From QHWK01 sp035259385 (GTDB lineage: Bacteria > Acidobacteriota > Vicinamibacteria > Vicinamibacterales > CAVVIG01), in contig DATFWL010000257.1 in the NCBI GenBank assembly GCA_035259385.1, positions 1 through 64,000 of the forward strand: DNA of 64,000 nucleotides, given 5' to 3'. The notes under the pieces were generated by a model. That model did not search any database and was not told the DNA's origin. It was given only the letters and a program-made list of their open reading frames with translations. Below, piece by piece: positions 18,208 to 26,147 of the stretch (its first letter is position 1; the number at the start of each line of letters is the position of its first letter). Both the position numbers and the translations under genes were made by a program.

Positions 18208-18654
18208 TCACGAGACTGGCGGCAGCACTCCCCGCTCGCGGAGGACGCTCACCACGTCCTGCTCATTCATGTAGAGCACGATACACGGTGAGTCGCCGCC
18301 GCGGTCCACGACGAAAGTCGAAGGGAGCGTGACGGTGGCCGGCTCACCGTTGGCGGCCTGGAAGTGCCATCGGAATTGCGCTCGAACAAGCGCGTAACGG
18401 TCGGTCAGCGTCGTTTCCTCAAACCCGACAAGCGCCGTGTCCTGATAGCCGACCGACTCTAACAGCTGCCTGCGTTTTGGGATCGCGCGCTGGAGGTCGG
18501 CGGAACTTACGACCTGAGCCCCCTTGGGGCCCGCGATCATCACGCTTCCGGCATACATCGTCGCGAGCCGTTCGACGTCGGACGCCGCGCTCAGTGACTG
18601 AAAGCGTTCGAAGAACGCGCGAAGCCCCTCTGTCGTGTTTTTCTGATCTCGCAT
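18208..18654 (-). CDS. SnoaL/NTF2-like protein
   Basis: A 148-residue protein read from ATG 18654. The cone-shaped NTF2 fold is suggested by the N-terminal helices (GLRAFFERFQSLSAASDVERL), the first strand YAGSVMIAGPKGAQV, the helix ADLQRAIPKRRQLL and the final paired strands (YALVRAQFRWHFQ, PSTFVVDRG). Such proteins bind small ligands or act as isomerases; the substrate is not predictable. A GGGGG ribosome site lies in the operator just before the start, and a strong promoter precedes it. It stands alone, convergent with the ferritin-like remnant. Confidence 0.8.
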   Translation of the reverse strand: MRDQKNTTEGLRAFFERFQSLSAASDVERLATMYAGSVMIAGPKGAQVVSSADLQRAIPKRRQLLESVGYQDTALVGFEETTLTDRYALVRAQFRWHFQAANGEPATVTLPSTFVVDRGGDSPCIVLYMNEQDVVSVLRERGVLPPVS

Positions 18655-18700
18655 ATGAACCCCCGTTCATAATTGTACCATATTTTGGATATTTATGCAA
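18655..18700 (-). promoter_or_regulatory. Sigma-70 promoter with palindromic operator for the SnoaL-like gene
   Basis: On the minus strand TTGCAT (18700-18695), 17 bases, TACAAT (18677-18672) form a good housekeeping promoter. Immediately downstream, 18670-18655 is a perfect palindrome ATGAAC-GGGG-GTTCAT whose centre is the ribosome-binding site, abutting the ATG at 18654. The position suggests a repressor, perhaps TetR-like, that would block both transcription start and translation. Confidence 0.7.
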
Positions 18701-18778
18701 CGCGGAGGTGGGACGGAGTGGCATGCGTAATCCGAGCATCGTGGGTCCACACGAGCCAACGTTCGGTCTGCGGTTCCG

Positions 18779-18944
18779 TCTAAGAGTGCGTTGCAAAATT
18801 AGCTCAAAGCGGGGCGTGTCCGCGAACAGCCCCACCGGGTGCTCGCCAGAAAAGCATTGGTCACGGCCCACGGCTCCGCGCCCGGCGGGGCGGCCCCGTT
18901 CGCGGCCACCCGCGAGCGAGCTAATTTTGCAACCTGCTCTAAGA
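18779..18944. repeat. 166-bp MITE-like palindromic element
   Basis: The ends are inverted repeats of about 27 bases: TCTAAGAGTGCGTTGCAAAA on the left, and on the right the complement of TCTTAGAGCAGGTTGCAAAA, including a perfect 16-base core GTTGCAAAATTAGCTC / GAGCTAATTTTGCAAC (18790-18805 and 18917-18932). The interior is also an imperfect inverted repeat (CCGCGAAC..CCCC..CCGGG against its complement), so the whole can fold as one long hairpin. It has no coding capacity. It is probably a non-autonomous transposable element or REP-like repeat. Confidence 0.7.
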
Positions 18945-18956
18945 ACGGCGTGACGA

Positions 18957-18990
18957 TGCTTCAGGACTTCCGGTATGCGGCGCAGAACGC
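18957..18990 (+). pseudogene. Possible N-terminal scrap of an ADOP permease
   Basis: Directly after the MITE-like element an ATG opens MLQDFRYAAQN, the usual first residues of ADOP permeases (compare MSVLQDLRYACRN of the gene at 47410). Nothing further matches the family, so at most about 10 codons survive. The call is weak because of its length. Confidence 0.3.
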
Positions 18991-19063
18991 GTTCTTCGAT
19001 CGCCTTCACGGATCGCCTTGCCGCCGACTTCGGGCTGCGGGCCGTGACGCTGGCGAGCGACGG

Positions 19064-20608
19064 TCAGTTGAGTGCAGGTTCGGCGAGCTGCTCGCCGGGC
19101 ATCGTGAGATTCGGCATCGGTTTGCCGAGAAACAGTCGCCGGCACGCGTAGCCGATCCAGCGCGCCCACCGCGTCGATCGCTGCACGCGGGCGCTGTCGG
19201 TCGCGATCCCGGTGTTCGCGTACATCTGTCGATACAGCTTCGAAATCAACACGAACGCGATCCGGGCGCGAACGGATTCGACGACCCGCGAGCGCGCCCA
19301 GACGTGACGCCAGCTGTAGAAGCGGTCCCACGCGCCCTGTGTGCCGAGCCGGATGTCCTCGAGCGACATCGTCGGGTGCGGCGCGTACAGTCGCGGTCTC
19401 TTCTGTTCCGGAATCAACCAATGTTGCGTGAGCGGCACACCGTCGACCAGTGTCCCGCGATGCCCCTCGTCGGCCGCCCACTTGTCGAAATCCACGGTGC
19501 CGGGAAAGGGTGTGAGCAACACGAATTGCGCGAACGTGAGGTCGGCGCGTTCGGCGAGCGCGACGGTCGCCTCGAACGTGTCCAGCGTATCGCTCGGCAG
19601 CCCGAAAATGAACGAACCGAGGACGTGAATATCGTGCTGGCGGAACGCACGCAGGCGCGTCACCAGCTCCTCACCGGCGAAGTTGAATCCTTTGTAGACG
19701 TCCTTGAGACCGTCGGCGGTGACCGATTCGACCCCGACGAGCGCGCCGCGGATGTTCGCGCGACGCATGGCGCGGAGAAACGCCGGATCCTCGGCCGCTT
19801 CCATCGTGATTTGCGTATAGAAGACCAGATCGTCCGGTAACTCGGCGAGTCGCGCCATCAACGCGAACCGCTCGGCGCGCAGGGCCTCGAGCTCGCGCAG
19901 CCGGGATCCATCGGCACGTCGCTTCGCCTGCGCCAGATCGCTCAACGTCACCGGATAGAAGTTGTCGTCGGCGAGCGCGATGAAGCGAAATCCCAAACGG
20001 CGCAATTCGACGATCTCCTGAATCACCCGTTCGACGCCGCGTTGCCGGGGCTCCTGGCCGTCGGTTCGCCAGACAGAACAGAACGAGCAGTGCTTGGGGC
20101 ACCCGCGAACCGTCTGGACCGACGCCCACATGTATCGTCCGTTCGGCAGCAGATCCCAGCGCGCTGACACGAACTGATCGCCTGTGACGCGGCCGCCCTC
20201 GTAAACCCGCTGCGGCTGCCCCGCGACACAATCCTCGATGACACGCGACCAGACGAGGTCGCCGTCTCCGCGCACGACGGCGTGTGCCGTTCCGTGCTCC
20301 ACGGCTTCATCCGGAAATAGCGTCGCGTGAATCCCTCCGAACACCACCCAGGCCCCGCGACGGCGCACCTCGCGCCCGATCTCGTACCCGCGCCGCGCAT
20401 TCCCGGTGTGGATGCCAATGCCGACGACGTCGCCGGCATCGATGGTGTTGACGTCGAGCGCGTCCAAGGTCTCGTCCACAATGCGCGGATCGCCCCAGCG
20501 ACTTCCGGTGGCGGCAGCCAGGACATACAGCCAGCGCGGCGTAATCACCGCCACGCCGAAGGATTTCGTGCTCGGGTTGACAAGATGGACGCGCGGCATC
20601 GGCGTCAC
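19064..20608 (-). CDS. B12-binding-domain radical SAM protein
   Basis: A 514-residue protein. Residues 1-140 resemble a cobalamin-binding Rossmann domain (VVGIGIHTGNARRGYEIG, WVVFGGIHATLFPDEAVEH) without a clear DxHxxG lower-ligand motif. The radical SAM core follows with GCPKHCSFCSVW (Cys170, Cys174, Cys177 bind the 4Fe-4S cluster), FIALADDNFY and a TIM-barrel pattern up to GSFIFGLPSDT and LTPFPGT. The C-terminal 100 residues are an unassigned Arg-rich helical tail. Such enzymes perform methylations or rearrangements on lipids, tetrapyrroles or RNA; the substrate is unknown. The GTG start at 20608 overlaps the stop of the omega-like gene (GTGA), so the two are coupled. Confidence 0.9.
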   Translation of the reverse strand: MTPMPRVHLVNPSTKSFGVAVITPRWLYVLAAATGSRWGDPRIVDETLDALDVNTIDAGDVVGIGIHTGNARRGYEIGREVRRRGAWVVFGGIHATLFPDEAVEHGTAHAVVRGDGDLVWSRVIEDCVAGQPQRVYEGGRVTGDQFVSARWDLLPNGRYMWASVQTVRGCPKHCSFCSVWRTDGQEPRQRGVERVIQEIVELRRLGFRFIALADDNFYPVTLSDLAQAKRRADGSRLRELEALRAERFALMARLAELPDDLVFYTQITMEAAEDPAFLRAMRRANIRGALVGVESVTADGLKDVYKGFNFAGEELVTRLRAFRQHDIHVLGSFIFGLPSDTLDTFEATVALAERADLTFAQFVLLTPFPGTVDFDKWAADEGHRGTLVDGVPLTQHWLIPEQKRPRLYAPHPTMSLEDIRLGTQGAWDRFYSWRHVWARSRVVESVRARIAFVLISKLYRQMYANTGIATDSARVQRSTRWARWIGYACRRLFLGKPMPNLTMPGEQLAEPALN

Positions 20609-20805
20609 TCGTTCGACGGGAACGCCGGTTCGGCCACGTCGCGGATCGGCAGCACCTTCCGTTCCGCCACTTCGTGTTGAGCCGTCACGGCAACCTTCGC
20701 GGACTGCTCGACGCGGGGCGTGCAGCCGCGGTGCAATTGCGCGGCGCGAAGCCCAGACAGCACCACGAACTCGAACACGTTCATCCCATCCGGCCGCTTC
20801 ACCAT
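20605..20805 (-). CDS. RNA polymerase omega-subunit-like protein
   Basis: Read from ATG 20805 this gives 66 residues: MVKRPDGMNVFEFVVLSG, LRAAQLHRGCTPRV, then KVAVTAQHEVAERKVLPI. The pattern FEFVVLSGLRAAQLxRG...PRV followed by a second helix with EVAxxKV is that of RpoZ, which wraps the C-terminus of beta-prime and aids polymerase assembly. It could be the only omega of the genome or a paralogue; this cannot be told here. Upstream in-frame start 20835 would add ten residues. Its coupling to a B12/radical SAM gene is unusual. Confidence 0.72.
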   Translation of the reverse strand: MVKRPDGMNVFEFVVLSGLRAAQLHRGCTPRVEQSAKVAVTAQHEVAERKVLPIRDVAEPAFPSNE

Positions 20806-20890
20806 GCTCAGCCTTTCAGCGTGTCCGCGAATCAAGCACGCGCCCCGGGAGGGATGTCACGACGCCGGTCCGATCACGGATCGGCATCAA

Positions 20891-20920
20891 CCCTCACGAG
20901 CGCAAAGGCTTTGGTGAGGG
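20891..20920 (-). terminator. Hairpin between the cold-shock and omega-like genes
   Basis: On the minus strand CCCTCAC pairs with GTGAGGG around a 16-base loop that can itself pair partly (AAAG/CTTT). It lies 57 bases after the cold-shock gene stop and about 85 before the omega-like start. No T-run follows. It is a possible terminator or attenuator separating the two gene pairs. Confidence 0.45.
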
Positions 20921-20976
20921 CTCGGGCCGGAATGGCCGAAGGCTCAGAAAAGCGGAGCAGCCAGTATACGCGCAAT

Positions 20977-21282
20977 TCAGCGACCGGGTCGTCGCCGTTC
21001 GACGCGGAGCGCGCGTGGCCCGCTGACGAGGTCCTCGAGCAACTCGAAGGTGACGCTGTCGCCGACTGCGAAGGCATTGAACGACGTCCCCTCCTGCACA
21101 TCGCTGCGGTGGAAAAACACCTCGCGACCGCTTGCCGGCCGAATGAAACCGTAACCCTGGCCGATGAATAGCGTCACGATCCGGCCCGTTCCCGGAACGC
21201 CACGCGGTTCCGGCGGCCGGGCGCCGGCGACCTTGCGAGCAGGCGCCACCTTGCCGCCGGCGCGTCGAGTGCGCTCGCGCAC
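20977..21282 (-). CDS. Cold-shock domain protein
   Basis: A 101-residue protein with a basic, Pro/Ala-rich N-terminal tail of about 30 residues and a cold-shock domain: GRIVTLFIGQGYGFIRPASG, EVFFHRSDV and VGDSVTFELLED. The RNP1 (GYGFI) and RNP2 (VFFHR) motifs for single-stranded nucleic acid binding are both present. The tail is an extension relative to the about 67-residue CspA. It follows the RRM gene by two bases and is surely co-transcribed with it; together with the divergent helicase gene it forms an RNA-metabolism locus. Confidence 0.9.
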   Translation of the reverse strand: MRERTRRAGGKVAPARKVAGARPPEPRGVPGTGRIVTLFIGQGYGFIRPASGREVFFHRSDVQEGTSFNAFAVGDSVTFELLEDLVSGPRALRVERRRPGR

Positions 21283-21284
21283 GG

Positions 21285-21593
21285 CTACCAGCGCGGTTCC
21301 CGACGACGATGCGACTGCCCTCCACCGAAACCGCCGCTGCGCGCGGCCTTTGGACGGGCCTCGTTCACGGTGAGGTTTCGGCCGCCGACCTGCGTCCCAT
21401 TCAGCGCGGTGATGGCGTTCTGCGCCTCTTCATCCGTGCTCATTTCGACGAAGGCAAATCCGCGCGCGCGGCCGGTGGCTTGATCGCGCATCACGTTCAC
21501 CGACTCCACCGATCCGGCCCGCGCGAACAGGTCCTGCAACTCCGTTTCACCGACTTCGTACGGCAGGTTTCCGACGTACAACTTCCGACCCAT
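21285..21593 (-). CDS. RRM-type RNA-binding protein
   Basis: A 102-residue protein starting at ATG 21593 behind GAGAGGAG. It has a single RNA-recognition motif with RNP2 KLYVGNLPY and RNP1 RGFAFVEM, and a short basic Gly/Arg tail (SGGFGGGQSHRRREPRW). These glycine-tailed RRM proteins are frequent in cyanobacteria and acidobacteria and are often cold-induced. An in-frame start at 21638 would add 15 unconserved residues. The gene is first in a pair with the cold-shock gene. Confidence 0.93.
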   Translation of the reverse strand: MGRKLYVGNLPYEVGETELQDLFARAGSVESVNVMRDQATGRARGFAFVEMSTDEEAQNAITALNGTQVGGRNLTVNEARPKAARSGGFGGGQSHRRREPRW

Positions 21594-21993
21594 GACATGA
21601 ACTCCTCTCTCGCACAGCGACGTTCGCGACGCCGGCATCGGCTGGATGTCGTCTCGTATTGAGGCTGAACTTCAGAAGGAACGAGCCAAGACTCGTTGCG
21701 CTGGAGGACGGCAAGTACGCGGCAAATCCAAGCGTCCACTGTATCACGAGGGCCGACTCAGGTGCGGTTGGTGCTATGATGAGCTACCGGATTTTCCCAC
21801 GCGCTCTGCCATCTGTAGGCGTGACGAGCCGCTTCTGGCCCGCTCCTCCTCACATCCAGCTTAGCTACGAGACGAATCCGTTTCCGGAGCCGCGGCTCCG
21901 ACGCGCTGGTCACGCCGTGGTGGCGGGAACGCATCGCATACTCGCCCTGCAGCGCCCTGGGAATCGCGGTCGGGTCACGAAGGATCGTGTCAA
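21594..21993. other. Divergent intergenic region between RRM and helicase genes
   Basis: About 400 bases with no supported gene. Open frames on both strands lack family-like patterns. It must hold the promoters of the RRM gene (minus) and the helicase gene (plus). TATGAT at 21775-21780 could be a plus-strand -10, though no good -35 is spaced 16-18 bases before it. Its length would allow long 5' leaders of the type used by cold-shock genes. Confidence 0.5.
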
Positions 21994-23268
21994 ATGTCGT
22001 TCTCGAAACTGGGGTTGACGCCCTCGCTCTGTCTCCCATTGGTGCGTCTTGGCTACGAGCAGCCCACCCCAATCCAAGCTCGCGCCATTCCCGTTGTCCT
22101 GACCGGAACCGATCTGCTGGCGCGTGCTCAGACAGGTACCGGCAAGACGGCCGCCTTCGGGCTGCCCATGATCGAGCGCATCGCCGCGCGGCGCGAGGGG
22201 GGCAAATCTCGACTCCCGCGAGGACTCGTCCTCGTGCCGACACGTGAACTCGCGGTTCAGGTCCATCGGGCGCTCTCGACTTACGGCGCGCCGGCGCAGC
22301 TCCGCGTGACCGCCATCTTCGGCGGTGTGGGAATGGGGCCGCAGATCCAATCACTGAAGCATGGCGCCGACATCGTCGTCGCGACGCCCGGCCGGTTGAT
22401 CGATCACATGCAGCGGCGCACGGTCGATCTCTCCGCGATCGAAATCCTCACGTTGGACGAGGCCGACCGGATGCTCGACCTTGGCTTTCTGCCGGCACTG
22501 CGACGGGTGATCGCGTCACTCCCGCGCTCGCGTCAGACGCTGCTCTTTTCGGCGACGCTGCCCGACGCGGTCGTCGGCCTCGCAGCCGAATTCACGCACG
22601 ACCCCGCGCGCGTGGACGTCTCGAATGGGGAGGCGGTGGCTCCGACCGTGACGCACCAGCTGCACCGGGTCGCCGTGGATCACAAGCGCGCCGTGCTCAC
22701 GCACGTATTGACGCAAGAGGCCGACGCTCAAGCACTCGTCTTCTGCAAGACCAAGCGGGGGTCGGATCGCGTCGGCGAGCACCTCGAACGGGCGGGCATC
22801 AAGACGGCCGTGATTCACGGCGACAAGAGCCAGGGCGCACGAACACGGGCACTTGGCGACTTCAAGGCCGGCCGTGTCAATGTTCTGGTGGCGACCGACA
22901 TCGCGGCGCGCGGACTGGATATTGCGCAGCTGCCGCTGGTCATCAACTACGACTTGCCGCTCGTGGCTGAAGATTACATTCACCGGGTCGGCCGGACCGG
23001 TCGTGCCGGACGCAGCGGGCGGGCCGTGTCACTCGTCTCGGCAGCTGATTCGCGGCTGCTGTGCGACATTCAGAAGTTGTTGCCAGCGCCGCTGGAGCAG
23101 GTCGGTGTCGGGGGATTCGATGCAACGCACGCTGAGCCGTCGATCACCAGGCCGGGTCGGACTCGCGGTTGGTGGCGCGACCGTCGATTCCTCGGCTCCC
23201 GACGAAACTCGGGGCGGAAGCCGCGACACGGCCGCATTCAGAAGACTCGAGCCGTCTTCTCCCGTTGA
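21994..23268 (+). CDS. rhlE: DEAD-box RNA helicase, RhlE-like
   Basis: A 424-residue protein with all core motifs: Q motif YEQPTPIQARAIP, motif I AQTGTGKT, Ia PTRELAVQ, GG, Ib TPGRL, II LDEADRMLDLGF, III SATLP, IV ALVFCKTKRG, V ATDIAARGLDI and VI HRVGRTGRAG. The C-terminal 60 residues are basic and rich in Arg, as in the RhlE group. It unwinds RNA with ATP in ribosome maturation or cold adaptation. It is divergent from the RRM and cold-shock genes. The start ATG 21994 begins right at the conserved FSKLGLTPSL segment. Confidence 0.95.
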   Translation: MSFSKLGLTPSLCLPLVRLGYEQPTPIQARAIPVVLTGTDLLARAQTGTGKTAAFGLPMIERIAARREGGKSRLPRGLVLVPTRELAVQVHRALSTYGAPAQLRVTAIFGGVGMGPQIQSLKHGADIVVATPGRLIDHMQRRTVDLSAIEILTLDEADRMLDLGFLPALRRVIASLPRSRQTLLFSATLPDAVVGLAAEFTHDPARVDVSNGEAVAPTVTHQLHRVAVDHKRAVLTHVLTQEADAQALVFCKTKRGSDRVGEHLERAGIKTAVIHGDKSQGARTRALGDFKAGRVNVLVATDIAARGLDIAQLPLVINYDLPLVAEDYIHRVGRTGRAGRSGRAVSLVSAADSRLLCDIQKLLPAPLEQVGVGGFDATHAEPSITRPGRTRGWWRDRRFLGSRRNSGRKPRHGRIQKTRAVFSR

Positions 23269-23378
23269 CGAGCGATGCGACAAACCGCGGAGGCCGCATC
23301 CTCGTAACCGGGCGCGGAACGGACCTGCGACAGTTTCCGCTGATGCGCGAAAGGCCCATTCGCTGATCGAACTCCAGG

Positions 23379-24245
23379 TCACCTGTTCCGCACGTACATG
23401 ACCGCCGCGCCTCCAGGAATGATCGCGACCGCCACCGGGTACGGACGCTCCGCTTCATTGCTGGTGACCGTACGTCCCGCGATGATGCCGACGGCAGACC
23501 CGAAGACCACATCGCTCAGCCAGTGGCGATTGGCGGGCAGGCGCGAGATGGCGACGTACGACGCGAAGATATAAGCCGGCACGGACATGCGCCAATTCAG
23601 ATGCCGCTCGAGAGCGGTCGCGAACGCGAAGGTGTCAGCGGCATGACCCGACGGGAAGGAATTCTTCCCGCTGCCATCAGGTCGCTCCCGCCTGGTCGTG
23701 TACTTCAAGGCCGCTGTGAGCGCTTCAGACATGGCAAGGGCTTCAATCAGATCCATCCCGAGATGCGACACCTTCGGCTGGTCATTGATTCGTCCGACGG
23801 TGTACACGACCGCTGCGCTCGGCAGCAACGTGTAGAGCGCTCCGAGAACCGCCCCCGGCTTGAAAAAATTTTCGGCCGTGGTGTTGCCCACCAGTGCGCG
23901 ATTCACATCGTCGTCAAACGGGTGCGCGGCAAGCGCCAGGCCACCTCCAGCGCCCGCCCACAGCAGGTTTTCGGTCGTCGGCAGGTATCTGAAGTTCGTG
24001 ACGACGTGCTTGGCCATCGCCTTGATGCCGGTGTGTCGTGGCGTCGGCGGCGGTCCGGCGGGCTGCCGCGCAAACAAGACATCCGTGTCGAACGAACCCA
24101 AAAGCGACGGGCCGGACAACGCCGCGGGCGGGGCGGCGTCGCTCATGCTCACACCCGGTGGATCGCTCGCCTGAGCCTGCGACACGCCGCTAGCCGTGGT
24201 CATCACGATGATTGTGAAGTACGTCAGCCTGAGAAACCCGCGCAT
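23379..24245 (-). CDS. PAP2-family membrane phosphatase
   Basis: A 288-residue protein starting at ATG 24245 behind AAGGAGGAG. A signal peptide or anchor is followed by a Ser/Pro/Ala-rich linker and a PAP2 domain with the three acid-phosphatase motifs: KYTTRRERP, SFPSGHA and SRLPANRHWLSDV. These supply the Lys/Arg and the two catalytic His residues. Members dephosphorylate lipid phosphates such as undecaprenyl pyrophosphate or phosphatidic acid on the periplasmic face. Several hydrophobic stretches frame the motifs. It is monocistronic as far as can be seen. Confidence 0.92.
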   Translation of the reverse strand: MRGFLRLTYFTIIVMTTASGVSQAQASDPPGVSMSDAAPPAALSGPSLLGSFDTDVLFARQPAGPPPTPRHTGIKAMAKHVVTNFRYLPTTENLLWAGAGGGLALAAHPFDDDVNRALVGNTTAENFFKPGAVLGALYTLLPSAAVVYTVGRINDQPKVSHLGMDLIEALAMSEALTAALKYTTRRERPDGSGKNSFPSGHAADTFAFATALERHLNWRMSVPAYIFASYVAISRLPANRHWLSDVVFGSAVGIIAGRTVTSNEAERPYPVAVAIIPGGAAVMYVRNR

Positions 24246-24297
24246 CACTCCTCCTTGGAGGCACACGTCGACCGCGAAGGGCGAAAAAGGGATGGAA

Positions 24298-24603
24298 TTA
24301 AACGCGGAGGATCGTCGGAGGACTGGCAGTGGGAACGGGGACGAGGGCGGACGCTACATCGTGAACCGCCACGCGCGCTGCAATGAAACGCCAGGCTGAT
24401 GTGAGCGAAAGCGCTCGGATGCGGCCGGCGATGACGATCGTACCAATCGCAAATGCGACGCCGATGCAGAGAGCAGCGACGACGGCGTTGGCCTCAGTGT
24501 CGTTGCCGTCCTGCAGCGTCTGATCCCAGCGGTCGAACATCTCGACGACGGGTGCGCCAAGCGAGGTGGCGATGATCGACGCGATGAAAAGTCGCCGGAC
24601 CAC
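24298..24603 (-). CDS. Small two-helix membrane protein
   Basis: From GTG 24603 this reads 101 residues: a first hydrophobic segment LFIASIIATSLGAPVVEMF, a polar stretch (DRWDQTLQDGNDTEAN), a second helix VVAALCIGVAFAIGTIVI, and a C-terminal tail with a further amphipathic part. The FDRWDQTLQDGNDTE loop followed by a helix looks like a conserved small membrane protein rather than a chance frame, but I cannot name its family. A longer frame from 24735 exists without a better start. Confidence 0.6.
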   Translation of the reverse strand: MVRRLFIASIIATSLGAPVVEMFDRWDQTLQDGNDTEANAVVAALCIGVAFAIGTIVIAGRIRALSLTSAWRFIAARVAVHDVASALVPVPTASPPTILRV

Positions 24604-24768
24604 TGAACCGGAGTGTAACACGCGTGCGACTCTGCCTTGGCGTTCGACTATCGGGTTTGAATTCAGCGAGTTACAGCTACGCGCGCGGCAACAGTATCGC
24701 CGAAATTGTATGACCTCTTGATGTCGTCGAATCACTTACCGATCTCGTTGAGCTGATGCCCAACTTGT

Positions 24769-25176
24769 TCATGACCGGTGGCTTCGTCTGGCAGCGCGTA
24801 TCAAGAACCAGCCGAGAGCGCCTGCGGCGCCGAGATCATACGCAAGACAAAAGGCCGGCCACCACGCGGGTACTCCGGTGTTCTCGACGATAGATCCGTG
24901 AACGGCGTCCAACACACCATGGCCAGCCAACCCACCGACGACGATCCATGCACTTGCCTTGAATCCGACCACCGCCGCAATCCCGAACAAGCTCATCACG
25001 GCTGACTCCGAGAGCACCGTTTGCAACGAGCCGATCATCGCCGCGAACAGCACGTAGTACGACGCAATCACGATCAGCACCGTCGGATAGAACGCCCGTT
25101 CACGATCGAACCCCACCCATCTCGCGAACACTGCGACGCCGATCGAGAGGACGAATCCGACAACGTAAGGCTGCAT
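24769..25176 (-). CDS. Four-helix membrane protein of unknown function
   Basis: A 135-residue protein with about four membrane segments: PYVVGFVLSIGVAVFARW, AFYPTVLIVIASYYVLFAAM, AVMSLFGIAAVVGFKASAW and AFCLAYDLGAAGALGWFLI. Conserved-looking polar motifs are FDRERAFYP, GHGVLDAVHG and GVPAWWPAF. The family is common in proteobacteria and acidobacteria but I do not know a function. The stretch upstream, 25177-25284, contains the start region and no other gene. Confidence 0.75.
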   Translation of the reverse strand: MQPYVVGFVLSIGVAVFARWVGFDRERAFYPTVLIVIASYYVLFAAMIGSLQTVLSESAVMSLFGIAAVVGFKASAWIVVGGLAGHGVLDAVHGSIVENTGVPAWWPAFCLAYDLGAAGALGWFLIRAARRSHRS

Positions 25177-25284
25177 AAAGAACTCCTCGAGGTCGCGGAC
25201 GACAGTTCGTCCAGATGTACCGTGAAGCGCACCGCATGCACGACGTCGCGAATCGCCTCCCTTGACGTCTGTGCGGCGGTCTGA

Positions 25285-25434
25285 TCCGTCGATCTCCTCA
25301 CCCTCGAAGCCGCGCTCACGCGATTCGAGGCGGTTGATCCATGCGGTGCTGAAATCGTGACGCTGAGATTCTATTCAGGCCTGTCGGTGCCCGAAGTCGC
25401 CTCGCACCTTGGCGTATCGGTCAGCACCGTGGAG
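25285..25434 (+). pseudogene. Region-4 fragment of an ECF sigma factor
   Basis: The plus strand reads VDLLTLEAALTRFEAVDP, then EIVTLRFYSGLSVPEVASHL and GVSVSTVE. This is sigma region 4 of the acidobacterial ECF type with an [L]xALxRL...DPRxAxIVxLRFFxGLSVxEVAxxLGVSxxTV pattern. The match stops abruptly at about 25434, where the sequence becomes the 3' end of the minus-strand membrane gene. Region 2 is missing, so this is a remnant bounded by a recombination point. Confidence 0.7.
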
Positions 25435-26127
25435 GGCAGTGGACGCATGCGCCAGGCGACAACCAGGAGCCACGTCATCCACACCGCGTTCACGACTTCG
25501 CCGAGGACGATTGCGATGGTGTTCGTCTGTGAAAACCCGCCGATGCCGGCGACCCAGCCCTGCACCAGGTATGTGACGGCCGAGAGCCACATCAGGTACG
25601 CGACTGACCGCGGGACCCGGGCCGTCCGAAAGACCGCGAATCGCAAACAGGAGCACTGCGAGCCCCAACGCGAAGTTCTCGTAGCTCCTCATTCCCCATT
25701 CAAGCCAGCGGATGGCTTCGGCGGCTGCGAAACGCGCGGCCTTTTCGGCGTCTGGCGCGTTCGCCCACGCGTTCACGGCCTGCTTGAGGGCCACACCGTC
25801 CACAGCCAGGACGCCGCCACACAGCGCCAGCGTCACCAGCGTCGACGCGGCACCGAATCGACCCGCCCATCTCGCCGCCTCCGTCTGGGCGTCCAATGCG
25901 AAGAACAGCGCGAACAGACCCGCGAGGAAGGTTGCCATGCATGCGAATTGGGCCACGTGCACGGCGGTCCAGATTCCGCTGCCGGCGTAGGCGGCGAAGA
26001 TGACCGAGTGGTGATTGGCCTCGCCGCCGGTGTGGAACAAGGTCACCACGACGTAGAGGAGTTGTCCGATGAGCAGCAGCGTCGCTGAGAAGCGCAGCGC
26101 TGAGCGATCGAAGGTTGTGGAGTTCAT
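25371..26127 (-). pseudogene. Multi-helix membrane protein, frameshifted and 3'-truncated
   Basis: Read from ATG 26127 (GAGGAG upstream) it gives a membrane protein with segments ATLLLIGQLLYVVVTLFHTG, FACMATFLAGLFALFFAL, LVTLALCGGVLAVDG and FALGLAVLLFAI. Near 25630 the frame turns into non-membrane sequence, while the adjacent frame resumes with SVAYLMWLSAVTYLVQGWVA and NTIAIVLGEVVNAVWMTWLL, clearly the same protein. The C-terminus runs over the ECF remnant junction at about 25436, so the native end is lost. Either a real one-base frameshift or an assembly error. The family resembles DUF4386-like proteins; I cannot fix it. Confidence 0.6.
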
Positions 26128-26147
26128 GACCGAGCTCCTCGTCTGAT

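Noticed and set aside
18419..19009. 196-residue minus-strand ORF across the MITE-like element
   Set aside because: It joins unrelated pieces (SnoaL gene antisense frame, promoter, repeat) and has no conserved pattern.
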